From DASVEE01 sp036399695 (lineage in GTDB: Bacteria; Acidobacteriota; Thermoanaerobaculia; Gp7-AA8), in assembly GCA_036399695.1 (NCBI GenBank), contig DASWMP010000140.1, positions 1 through 43,602 of the forward strand: a stretch of 43,602 bases of DNA, read 5' to 3'. Of the stretch, positions 33,159 through 40,580 are shown one piece after another. A program made the translations under genes and the position numbers. The stretch's first letter is position 1; each line of letters starts with the position of its first letter. Under the pieces are notes generated by a model. That model was not told where the DNA came from. It did not search any database and worked only from the letters and a program-made list of their open reading frames with translations.

Positions 33159-33179
33159 GGCCGCGCCGAGGCGCGGCCG
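33159..33179. repeat. Perfect GC-rich hairpin followed by T-rich stretch
   Basis: GGCCGCGCC-GAG-GCGCGGCC with 9-bp arms, followed on the + strand by TTGTTGTTTT. It looks like an intrinsic terminator for + strand transcription, yet no + strand gene ends here. It lies just upstream of the - strand PAAR start, so it could instead protect that promoter or end an unseen transcript. Confidence 0.5.
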
Positions 33180-33203
33180 TTGTTGTTTTGGTGGAGGAGC
33201 GTC

Positions 33204-33326
33204 TGGAGCGCCGGCATCTTGCCGGCCGGTCCGCCGGCATCTTGCCGGCGGTGTTCGTCTGGACTGCGGCGATGAAAGGCGCCGGCTGGATGCCGGCGGA
33301 CCGGCCGGCAAGATGCCGGCGCTCCA
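33204..33326. repeat. REP-like inverted pair, 47-nt arms
   Basis: Arms 33204-33250 and 33280-33326 are reverse complements at all but a few positions. Each arm holds two hairpins of the form GCCGGCA-TCT-TGCCGGC (one replaced by GCCGGCTGGATGCCGGC on the right). They bracket a 29-base centre. This fits a REPIN/BIME-type paired palindrome and sits in the spacer between the PAAR gene (- strand) and the MORN-type gene (+ strand). A half-copy lies at 13765-13781. Confidence 0.85.
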
Positions 33327-33366
33327 AAGGCTCCTCGTCTCCCTCCCATCAGCTATCCTCCCACCC

Positions 33367-33780
33367 GTGAGCACCGTCGAAGAAAAACTGGACCTCGACG
33401 CCGAGGGGCGCGTGCGCCACCGCTACCACCTCCGCGAGGGCCTGCTCGACGGCGATCTCATTCGCTACGACGAGGACGGCCTCGTCGAGGCGGTCATGCC
33501 GTATCACGCGGGCAAGCTGGAAGGGGAGGGGCGGTTCTTCGACCATGGGCGGCTGCAACTGAAGGTCGAGTACCGCAACGGCCTGCAGGACGGCGAGACC
33601 ATCGTCTACGGCGAGAACGGCAAGCCGACGCTGCGCTCACACTACCGTGCCGGGCGCCTCGACGGAACCTCCTTCTGGTACCGCCCGGACGGCTCCCTCC
33701 TGCGCACCGCCGAGTACCTCGAAGGGCAGCCAGACGGCCCGCCCGTCGAGTACGACGAGCGCGGACGGGCCAGGAGATAG
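33367..33780 (+). CDS. MORN-variant repeat protein (YwqK-antitoxin-like family)
   Basis: A 137-residue protein made of about five repeats of the MORN-variant type: GLLDGDLIRYDEDG, GKLEGEGRFFDHG, GLQDGETIVYGENGKP, GRLDGTSFWYRPDG and GQPDGPPVEYDERG. Such proteins are often annotated as YwqK-family antitoxins, and many sit in secretion or toxin loci. GTG 33367 is chosen; an earlier in-frame start would lie inside the REP-like element. It is followed after 3 bases by the SPOR protein. There is no signal peptide. A role as an immunity or accessory protein is possible but unproven. Confidence 0.75.
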   Translation: MSTVEEKLDLDAEGRVRHRYHLREGLLDGDLIRYDEDGLVEAVMPYHAGKLEGEGRFFDHGRLQLKVEYRNGLQDGETIVYGENGKPTLRSHYRAGRLDGTSFWYRPDGSLLRTAEYLEGQPDGPPVEYDERGRARR

Positions 33781-33783
33781 CGC

Positions 33784-34296
33784 GTGCCGAAGCAGGAGAT
33801 CGTCACCTTCCGTCTGCACCGCAAAGGCGTCTGGCTGATCGTCATCGGAGGGTTGTTCGTCGCCGTGCTGATCTTCGCCGCCGGCTATCTCACGGCGAGC
33901 TGGCGTAGCAACGCGATTTCCGATTCCCGATTTCCGGTTCCCGGAAAGGCAGTCGCACCCGCACTGCCCAAAACGCCGGCGATCCCCGCGCCACCACCAC
34001 CCGGAAACCGGATGCCGGAAATCGGAAATCGCGCCTCCGCCCCGGCGGCGGCGACGCTCACCCTCCGCGTCGGCGCGTACGCCACCGAGGAGGAGGCCAA
34101 GGCGGCCATGCAGACGCTGACCGCCGCGGGGCTCGAGCCGGCGCTCGTCACCGCGCCGACCAGCGGCGGCAGCACCCTCTACCTCCTGCATGCCGGCAGC
34201 TACCCGTCGCGTGCATCCGCCGCGGCGGCGGTGAAAGAGCTGGGAAAACGGGGCATCGCCGCCGCGGTAGTTCCGGAAACCAAGAGCCACTTATAA
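33784..34296 (+). CDS. SPOR-domain membrane protein with a repeat-encoded linker
   Basis: A 170-residue protein with a single transmembrane helix (about residues 15-37, GVWLIVIGGLFVAVLIFAAG) and a C-terminal SPOR domain (about 88-165: LRVGAYATEEEAKAAMQTL, LYLLHAGSYPSRASAAAAV). SPOR domains bind denuded glycan strands, usually at septa. The linker between them is encoded by an inverted pair of CGATTTC-like repeats (33913-33944 and 34001-34032), giving SDSRFPVPG and PGNRMPEIGNRAS. The GTG start is 3 bases after the upstream stop. It may be a wall-binding envelope factor; a T6SS link is only positional. Confidence 0.85.
   Translation: MPKQEIVTFRLHRKGVWLIVIGGLFVAVLIFAAGYLTASWRSNAISDSRFPVPGKAVAPALPKTPAIPAPPPPGNRMPEIGNRASAPAAATLTLRVGAYATEEEAKAAMQTLTAAGLEPALVTAPTSGGSTLYLLHAGSYPSRASAAAAVKELGKRGIAAAVVPETKSHL
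33913..34032. repeat. Heptamer inverted repeat inside a coding region (SPOR gene)
   Basis: The left arm 33913-33944 holds GATTTCC/GATTCCC/GGTTCCC units. The right arm 34001-34032 holds GGAAACC, GGAAATC and GGAAATC. The arms are 32 bases each, with most positions complementary. The element is in frame and encodes the protein's linker. The same unit type appears unpaired at 18143-18160 and 41225-41254. Confidence 0.75.
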
Positions 34297-34302
34297 TTGC
34301 GC

Positions 34303-35931
34303 ATGCTTCGGTTCCCGGTGCCCCTGGTCCTCCTGGTCGTCGTGTTTCTATTCGCCTGCGATTCGGGCAATCCCGTCGCGCCTACCGACACCGGGACACC
34401 GCCTCCCTCCGGCGCCGTCATCCTCACCGTCACGGCCAACCAGTCGCGGGTAGAAGCCGGCTCGAACGTCCCGGCCACGCTCACCATCACGGCCCGCCAG
34501 AACAACGCCCCGGTCGCCGACAACACCGAAGTGGCCATCAACACGAACCTCGGCTACTTCTCCCTCGACTCCGCCGGCAAGCCGGTCCAACTGACGACCG
34601 CCCGTCTCACCGGCGGCACCGCCATCGTGCAGTTCTTCGCCGGCAGCGACGCCGGTACCGCGACCATCCTCGCGCAGGTCGGCACCAGCGTCGGCCGCCT
34701 CAACCTGCCGGTCGTCAACCCGCCGGCGCTCCCGTCGGCCGACTTCTCGTTCGAGGTCAGCGGCACCGCCGTCCTCTTCACCAACCTCTCGACCGGCTCG
34801 CCCACCAGCTACCGCTGGCAGTTTGGCGACGGCACCGAAAGCACCGCCGTCACGCCACCGCAGCACGACTACAAAACGCCCGGCAGCTACACCGTGACGC
34901 TCACCGCCTCGAATGGCGCCGGCTCGAGCTCCAAGAGCAAGTTCGTCACCGTGACGGCCGCGCCGGCCGTCAACGCCGCCTTCACCTTCGAAGCCGCGGG
35001 GCTCAAGGTGCTGTTCACCGACGCCTCGAGCGGCACGCCCGTCTCCTGGCTCTGGACCTTCGGCGACGGCGGCATCAGCACCGAAAAGAATCCCTCCCAC
35101 ACCTACGAGCGCGCCGGCTCCTACGAGGTGTCGCTCACCGTCGGCAACGCCTTCGGCAGCACCTCCTCGACCCGCCGCTTCGTCACCGTCACCCTCGGCG
35201 AAGCCCCCCGCGCCGACTTTACTTTCGAGGTCAGTGGTCTCAAGGTCCTGTTCACCGACACCTCCACCGGCGGCACGCCCACCGACTGGCTCTGGAACTT
35301 CGGCGACTGCGCGACCACCAGCCCCTGCACCGCCCTCACGAAGAACGCCGAGCACACCTTCACCGCCCCCGGCACCTACGAGGTCACGCTGAGCGTGACG
35401 AATGCCGCCGGCTCCAGCAGCAAGAGCCGCTTCGTCACCGTGGCCATCGCCCCCGTGGCCGCCTTCGACTTCAGCGTCAACGGCTTCAACGTCGCGTTCA
35501 CCGACCGCTCGACGAACAACCCGACGCAGTGGGCCTGGGACTTCGGCTGCGCCGGCTGCACGTCGACGGAACAGAACCCCACGTTCACCTACCCGAGAGC
35601 CGGCAGCTACACCGTGACCCTCAAGGTGACGAACAGCGCCGGCACGAACAGCATCAGCAAAGTCGTCCAGGTCCGCGACGCCCAGGCCTTCTTCACCTAC
35701 CAGACGAACGGCCTCACCGTCACCTTCCAGGACCGCAGCGCCGCCAACGTAACCTCCCGCCAATGGAACTTCGGCGACTGCGAACCCAGCAGCCAGGGCT
35801 GCCTCGTCTTCGACGACCCCAACCCAACGCACACCTACGCCGCCGCGGGCACGTACACGGTGTCGCTGACGATCATCACGTCATCGGGGCAACAGGCGAC
35901 AAACACGCAGGAGGTGACGGTGGCGCCGTGA
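34303..35931 (+). CDS. Lipoprotein with one Ig-like and five PKD domains
   Basis: A 542-residue protein with a lipoprotein signal (hydrophobic VPLVLLVVVFLF, then AC with Cys19). A bacterial Ig-like domain (about residues 38-140) is followed by five PKD domains to the C-terminus, each with the typical Y/WxWxFGDG-type strand: YRWQFGDGTES, WLWTFGDGG, WLWNFGDC, WAWDFGCAG and RQWNFGDCE. PKD domains 3-5 carry paired cysteines near this motif that may form disulfides. ATG 34303 is chosen; a TTG two codons earlier is less likely. It should sit on the cell surface or in the outer membrane, for adhesion or scaffolding. No enzymatic domain is seen. Confidence 0.88.
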   Translation: MLRFPVPLVLLVVVFLFACDSGNPVAPTDTGTPPPSGAVILTVTANQSRVEAGSNVPATLTITARQNNAPVADNTEVAINTNLGYFSLDSAGKPVQLTTARLTGGTAIVQFFAGSDAGTATILAQVGTSVGRLNLPVVNPPALPSADFSFEVSGTAVLFTNLSTGSPTSYRWQFGDGTESTAVTPPQHDYKTPGSYTVTLTASNGAGSSSKSKFVTVTAAPAVNAAFTFEAAGLKVLFTDASSGTPVSWLWTFGDGGISTEKNPSHTYERAGSYEVSLTVGNAFGSTSSTRRFVTVTLGEAPRADFTFEVSGLKVLFTDTSTGGTPTDWLWNFGDCATTSPCTALTKNAEHTFTAPGTYEVTLSVTNAAGSSSKSRFVTVAIAPVAAFDFSVNGFNVAFTDRSTNNPTQWAWDFGCAGCTSTEQNPTFTYPRAGSYTVTLKVTNSAGTNSISKVVQVRDAQAFFTYQTNGLTVTFQDRSAANVTSRQWNFGDCEPSSQGCLVFDDPNPTHTYAAAGTYTVSLTIITSSGQQATNTQEVTVAP

Positions 35932-36128
35932 GGGGGAAGCGTTTTTCTTAGCTTCGCGCCCGCCGCTCATGGCGGCGGCGGAGGCAGCTCTATGGCGGGT
36001 CGAAAATCGATGCCTTGGGGTTGACGCGCCGTCCCGCATCGAGACGCGTGACAGCCATTACCTTGTGGCTGCAAATACCCCGTTGCAAACATTGCGCGGC
36101 CGTTGGCATTTCGTGGCCGTGCTTGCGG
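35932..36128. other. Intergenic region between convergent genes, with a GC-rich hairpin
   Basis: The stretch separates the PKD lipoprotein (+) from the DNA methyltransferase (-). A CCGCCGC-TCATG-GCGGCGG hairpin at 35960-35978 may help end transcription but has no T-run after it. Base composition drops visibly from here on, marking the left edge of the lower-G+C island. Confidence 0.5.
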
Positions 36129-37115
36129 CTACCCTATGAGGGCGTGCTGAGCACCGAGCGACGTACTAATGGCGCGGCGCGAGGGCGTTTCTGTCAGCAA
36201 TCGTTGGTATAGCGTCGTCGCTTCAGAATTCGACATATCTATAAATCTAAATGCTGACGCCGCTAAGTAGGATTGATCGAGGTCGAACGCGAGCCATCTG
36301 CGATTCAGTTGCTCGCAAACAGCTCCAGTCGTATTTGAGCCGGCAAAGATGTCAATCACGAGGTCATTTGGATTCGTCAAGAAATGAATGAAAAACTCCG
36401 GTAGTTTCGCCGGAAACCGGGCTGGATGGCTACTCACCCCTGTCACCTTGCAGTAGCGCAAATATTGCGAGTTGCTTTCGGTATTCGAGATTTGAAGCAG
36501 GTTCGATGGAATCGCGCCGCCGTTATCGTCGGCAAACCGTCCGCTGATGTCGTGACCAGACGGACGGCCTTTAGGCGTGTAGAAGCTATCTGCATTTTTC
36601 AGGAGCTTCTTCATGCGCTCGGAATACGGTGTTAATACCTTTGTAACGTCAGCTTTCGGTTCATCCGTCTTCGAAAACCACCAAATGGTATTGACGGAAT
36701 CTTTGGCGCGAATCTTTCGCTTGTTCACCCACTCAATCGGCGATGGGAGTTTGGCCGGGTTGAACCAGAAGAACTCTTCCGCCAAGTTCCACCCCTGCTC
36801 ATCGCACATGCGTAACAACAACCGGAAGTTGTAGAGCGATCGGACGGGCCGTCCCTTTCGGTATGCACCTCCTAAATCCACGACAAAGCTTCCGGTCGCG
36901 TTGAGCACGCGCTGGACTTCGGCGGCGAACGTAATGAACCACTCGACGTACTCGTCTTCAGCGACGTTACCGTACTCCTTTTGGCGTTGGAGCGCGAACG
37001 GTGGCGAGGTGATAACTAAATCGACGGACTCCGCTGGGAGTTCCTGAAGCAACTCTCGCGAGTCGCCGACGTGAGCCGACCCAAGCGGCGTTCGATAAAG
37101 TGCAGCAGTACGCAT
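36129..37115 (-). CDS. Site-specific DNA methyltransferase, beta-type (probable N4-cytosine)
   Basis: A 328-residue DNA methyltransferase with motifs in the beta-class order: catalytic motif IV TSPPF at residues 36-40 (with ALQRQKEYGN just after), HPARFPAKLPEFFI near 230-243, then the SAM-binding motif I DIFAGSNTTG at 255-264. SPPF is usual for N4-cytosine enzymes, so that product is likely. The ATG at 37115 overlaps the stop of the upstream HEAT-repeat gene by one base (TGATG), so the two are translationally coupled. G+C is clearly lower than in flanking genes, which suggests horizontal transfer. The recognition sequence cannot be told. With its partner it looks like a restriction-modification or related defence pair. 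Confidence 0.9.
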   Translation of the reverse strand: MRTAALYRTPLGSAHVGDSRELLQELPAESVDLVITSPPFALQRQKEYGNVAEDEYVEWFITFAAEVQRVLNATGSFVVDLGGAYRKGRPVRSLYNFRLLLRMCDEQGWNLAEEFFWFNPAKLPSPIEWVNKRKIRAKDSVNTIWWFSKTDEPKADVTKVLTPYSERMKKLLKNADSFYTPKGRPSGHDISGRFADDNGGAIPSNLLQISNTESNSQYLRYCKVTGVSSHPARFPAKLPEFFIHFLTNPNDLVIDIFAGSNTTGAVCEQLNRRWLAFDLDQSYLAASAFRFIDMSNSEATTLYQRLLTETPSRRAISTSLGAQHALIG

Positions 37116-38632
37116 CAATACATCTCCAATTGGTAGATCCAGCTACTTGTGAGCTTCCAGAGCAGCGTGACGGCAAAATACAACTCGGCGTCACGGGCGC
37201 GAAGGTGCTCCACATGCTCGATGAGGCGAGACGCCTCCTGCGTTCCGACGATATAGGCCACCCAGTGGCGTGTGTCGACGTCATCGAGGTTCGTGAAGAG
37301 TTGGTCCACATCGAAAGTACCGGACTGGCTCAGCGCCCACGCGACACCTGGGCGCGCTGTTGCGGTCGCGTCCGGAAGGGCGTCAACTACGTTACGGGGA
37401 TAGTGTAGTGCCACTCGCGCCAGCGCTCGGGCGGCTTCTACGCGCAGTAGAGGATCCGTCGCATTGAAGGTTCCAATTAGTGCATCGAGAACGGTGGGGG
37501 CTCGAAGCTCTCCCAGGCCCCAAGCTGCTCCGGCTCGAATTTCTGGATGTTGCGTCTCGTCGCGGAGGACTGCTTCCAACCGCTGCTGGCTGTTCTCGCC
37601 ACCGATCTCGGCAAGCACGATGACCGCCTCGAGGCGCTCCTGCAGGTAGTTCGATGACAGGCAGCCGTCGATGATCGACCACCCGATGTCATCGTTCCAA
37701 CGAGCCAGGCCCGAAGCTGCTTCAAGGCGTACGTAGACATGTTCCGACCCGTCAGCAGCGCGTGAACGAAGCGCGCCACGTGCAGGCTCCTCTTCGAAAT
37801 GTCTAAGCGCTTTCACGGCTGTATAGCGATCCGTTAGGGCAGTGCTGTTCAAACGAGCTAGATATGTAGCCGCGGTTGCGTCCGCCGGACATGCGATCGA
37901 CGTTGTCACGGGTACGACTGCCGCCAAAGCTTGACGCGCCACGACCTTGACGCCTTCCGATACGAGTGGCAGCAGCGTGGTGCGCTTACGCTTCAGTGCG
38001 ACCGTCAGGAGGTGATTGTCAGCGGCGCGACGAATCTGAACCCGCGCTCCTGACGCGACAGTCACTGTTCCAGCGCTACTTGCAGCGGCTGACGGCCAAA
38101 CGATTCGCGTCTCGAACGCTTCGCCTGCGCCTTTAGGCTTTTGCACCTCTGCCATCTGTGCTGCCACCGCTTGTCGCATGTCGGCGACACGGATGAACTG
38201 CACCGGATCTAGCGCTCGCCAGTCGATCGGTCTTTCGCCGTTCTTCTCGCAAACAACGATGGCGATCCAGTCGTTATCGGCTAATCCCACATCCCAGCCG
38301 CGGTCTGGGTCGGAGATGGAGTGCGACATCGAAATCTCAAAGGACTTCTTCGCTCGTGACTCGACCCGCGTCGCACAAGCTAGACAAAGAGCGTCCGGAA
38401 CCCTGATCCGTTTGATCTTGATGCTCTTCCAGATCTTGAAGTTGCTGGAGAAACGCTCGAGTTCGATAGGACGATGGGCGTCCGAGGCGAGTTGGGCCAG
38501 CACTTTCTGCGTTCCTATCGCTCCCATCGAAACTTTCGAGAGGAAGCTTTCATCCGTTTTGAACGACACCATGCGCGCTGGCAAGTATGCCTCACGATAA
38601 GGTGCTTCCTCGGGGGAAATCTCTGCCTTCAC
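37115..38632 (-). CDS. HEAT-repeat protein with possible PD-(D/E)XK-like N-terminus, partner of DNA methyltransferase
   Basis: A 505-residue protein. The C-terminal half (about 265-480) consists of HEAT-type helical repeats (YVRLEAASGLARW, LQERLEAVIVLAEIG, RAGAAWGLGELRAPTV, LLRVEAARALARV). The N-terminal ~130 residues include RVPDALCLACATRVESRAKKS: a PD followed by a CxxC pair and an ExxxK, reminiscent of PD-(D/E)XK nucleases with a zinc knuckle. That reading is tentative. The only possible start in the open frame is GTG 38632, with no Shine-Dalgarno sequence. It overlaps the methyltransferase by one base and shares its low G+C. The pairing suggests a restriction or other anti-phage function. 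Confidence 0.7.
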   Translation of the reverse strand: MKAEISPEEAPYREAYLPARMVSFKTDESFLSKVSMGAIGTQKVLAQLASDAHRPIELERFSSNFKIWKSIKIKRIRVPDALCLACATRVESRAKKSFEISMSHSISDPDRGWDVGLADNDWIAIVVCEKNGERPIDWRALDPVQFIRVADMRQAVAAQMAEVQKPKGAGEAFETRIVWPSAAASSAGTVTVASGARVQIRRAADNHLLTVALKRKRTTLLPLVSEGVKVVARQALAAVVPVTTSIACPADATAATYLARLNSTALTDRYTAVKALRHFEEEPARGALRSRAADGSEHVYVRLEAASGLARWNDDIGWSIIDGCLSSNYLQERLEAVIVLAEIGGENSQQRLEAVLRDETQHPEIRAGAAWGLGELRAPTVLDALIGTFNATDPLLRVEAARALARVALHYPRNVVDALPDATATARPGVAWALSQSGTFDVDQLFTNLDDVDTRHWVAYIVGTQEASRLIEHVEHLRARDAELYFAVTLLWKLTSSWIYQLEMY

Positions 38633-39011
38633 TCGAACGTAATGATGGTGGTGAGGACGTAGTTGTCGCGTCGCCGCTGACGACTCCGCACCTCACATCC
38701 ATCTGCCGCCGCCACACCGTCCAGCCGCCGTTCTGCTACTCGTGTCCCCTCGATTTTGGGTCCGGCGTCCAGGTGGCGACAATTTCTCGGTACTCGCTGT
38801 TGCCGCCGGGATACACGAATCTCTGCCTGACAGATGAGTGCACGAGAAGATGAGGGAGCGGGGGTGAGTTTGATTTGTTTCTGCGAGGCGGGGCTACGAT
38901 GCCGCCCCCTCCACCTTCACATTATCGAGGCCGCCGGGGCTTGTAGCAAGCCCTGGCTCCTACCGCATCATCGCCGACCTAACGCCGCAACTTGCGGCAC
39001 GGGAGGCACCA
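38633..39011. other. Divergent intergenic region between defence pair and FAD monooxygenase
   Basis: This 379-base spacer should hold promoters for both divergent units. An 88-codon + strand frame overlaps it (38587-38853) but has no initiation signal and no recognised domain. Its end encodes PPFCYSCPLDFGSG and could be a gene remnant. A hairpin at 38984-38998 lies next to the monooxygenase ribosome-binding site. No promoter could be assigned with confidence. Confidence 0.4.
38984..38998 (+). promoter_or_regulatory. Hairpin adjacent to the monooxygenase ribosome-binding site
   Basis: GCCGCAACTTGCGGC is a perfect palindrome around one central base. It is followed two bases later by GGGAGG (39001-39006) and ATG 39012. 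A stem this close could tune translation or be a regulator's operator. Both are inferences from position. Confidence 0.35.
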
Positions 39012-40490
39012 ATGCGAACTGATGGTGGAACTGCGATGAGCGCCCATGCGGTGGTGATCGCCGGCGGAGGGCCGACGGGGTTGATGCTGGCGGCCGAGTT
39101 GGCGTTGGCGGGGATCGATGTGGCGATCGTCGAGCGGCGCGTCGATCAGAAGCTGGCTGGGTCGCGCGCTGGGGGGCTGCACTCGCGGGCGATCGAGGTT
39201 TTGGATCAGCGGGGGATTGCGGAGCGGTTCGTGGCGGAGGGGCAGAGGTATCCGGCGGTGGGGTTTCACATGATGCAGTTGGACATCAGCGACTTTCCTT
39301 CGCGGCACAACTACCTCCTCGGGCTGAGGCAGAACCATATCGAGCGGATTCTGGCGGAGTGGGTGGGGGAGTTGGCGGTGACGATGTACCGCGGGCGTGA
39401 GGTGACGGGGTTCGCGCAGGATGACACGGGCGTGGACGTCGCGCTGTCCGGCGGGGAGTCGCTGCGGGCGGAGTATCTCGTTGGGTGCGATGGGGGGCGG
39501 AGTCTGGTGCGCAAGTTAGCGGGGATCGGGTTTCCGGGGTCGGAGCCGACGATGAGCTGGTTGATCGCGGAGGTCGAGACGGCCGAGGAGCCGAAGTGGG
39601 GGTTTCATCAGGACGCGGTGGGGATTCATGCGATCGGGCGGGTGGGGACGGATGGGCCGGTGGGGATCGTGTTGACGGAAGCGGAGTTGCGTCGGGACAG
39701 CGAACCGGCGCTGCGCGAGGTCAGCGAGGCGCTCGTCGCCGTCTACGGGACGGACTTCGGGATCCGCAGTCCCACCTGGATCTCACGCTTCACCGACATG
39801 ACGCGTCAGGCGGCGACGTACCGCGACCGGCGCGTACTGCTGGCCGGCGACGCGGCGCACGTGCATCCGCCGATGGGCGGCCAGGGGCTCAACATCGGCG
39901 TGCAGGATGCGGTGAACCTCGGCTGGAAGCTGGCGCAGGTGGTCAAAGGGACGTCGCCGGAGAGCCTCCTCGATAGCTATCAGGCCGAGCGCCACCCGGT
40001 CGCGGCTCGCGTGCTGCGGAACACGATGGCGCAGGTGGCGCTTCGCCGCACGGATGACCGCAGCAAGGCTCTCGGCGAGATCGTCGCGGAGCTCCTGCCG
40101 ATGGAGGAGCCGCGCCGGCGGCTGGCGGCAGAGCTGTCCGGGCTCGGCGTGCACTACGACCTCGGCGAGGGGCATCCGCTGCTCGGACGGCGCATGCCCG
40201 ATCTCGACCTCGTCACCGCCGACGGCCCGCTGCGGGTCTTCACGCTGCTGCACCATGCCCGGCCGGTGCTCCTCAACCTGGGTGAGCCCGGCGCCATCGA
40301 CATCGCGACGTGGACCGATCGCGTCCGGTTGGTTGACGCCAGATATGAGGGGACGTGGGAGCTTCCGGTGGTCGGGCCGGTCACGGCTCCGAAGGGGGTG
40401 TTGATCCGGCCTGACGGCTATGTGGCCTGGGTCGGGGATGGAAGCGGCGCAGGGTTCGAGGAGGCGATGGGCAGGTGGTTCGGGGGGTGA
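39012..40490 (+). CDS. FAD-dependent aromatic-ring monooxygenase (PHBH-type)
   Basis: A 492-residue flavin monooxygenase of the polyketide-hydroxylase/MhpA-like type. It has the Rossmann motif VIAGGGPTGLMLAAELALAG (about residues 14-33), the ERR ending of the second strand, the DG motif YLVGCDGGRSLVRKLAGI (about 155-172) and the GD motif LLAGDAAHVHPPMGGQG (about 275-291), followed by NIGVQDAVNLGWKLA. The C-terminal ~110 residues form the thioredoxin-like domain usual in this subgroup. ATG 39012 has GGGAGG six bases upstream; ATG 39036 is also possible and begins closer to the Rossmann fold. It likely hydroxylates an aromatic or polyketide substrate with NAD(P)H and O2. No pathway partner is adjacent. 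Confidence 0.88.
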   Translation: MRTDGGTAMSAHAVVIAGGGPTGLMLAAELALAGIDVAIVERRVDQKLAGSRAGGLHSRAIEVLDQRGIAERFVAEGQRYPAVGFHMMQLDISDFPSRHNYLLGLRQNHIERILAEWVGELAVTMYRGREVTGFAQDDTGVDVALSGGESLRAEYLVGCDGGRSLVRKLAGIGFPGSEPTMSWLIAEVETAEEPKWGFHQDAVGIHAIGRVGTDGPVGIVLTEAELRRDSEPALREVSEALVAVYGTDFGIRSPTWISRFTDMTRQAATYRDRRVLLAGDAAHVHPPMGGQGLNIGVQDAVNLGWKLAQVVKGTSPESLLDSYQAERHPVAARVLRNTMAQVALRRTDDRSKALGEIVAELLPMEEPRRRLAAELSGLGVHYDLGEGHPLLGRRMPDLDLVTADGPLRVFTLLHHARPVLLNLGEPGAIDIATWTDRVRLVDARYEGTWELPVVGPVTAPKGVLIRPDGYVAWVGDGSGAGFEEAMGRWFGG

Positions 40491-40503
40491 GGATGCACTA
40501 GTT

Positions 40504-40535
40504 TGGAGTGCGGCAGCGACGCTTCATCAGTTGCC
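40504..40535 (+). repeat. Dispersed intergenic repeat, copy 2
   Basis: Matches the reverse complement of 2497-2528 at about 30 of 32 positions. It starts 14 bases after the monooxygenase stop and precedes the 21-bp array. Confidence 0.6.
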
Positions 40536-40580
40536 GCTTTCCCATAGCCGCAGCGTCGAGCTACGGCCTGCGTGGCGGGA

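Noticed and set aside
33147..33374. N-terminal extension of the PAAR protein into the upstream spacer
   Set aside because: The extra residues are the translation of the REP-like inverted pair. The PAAR core begins exactly at the ATG at 33146.
38587..38853. An 88-codon + strand frame in the divergent spacer before the monooxygenase
   Set aside because: No ribosome-binding site, no recognised domain, and it overlaps the start of the HEAT-repeat gene. At most it is a remnant.
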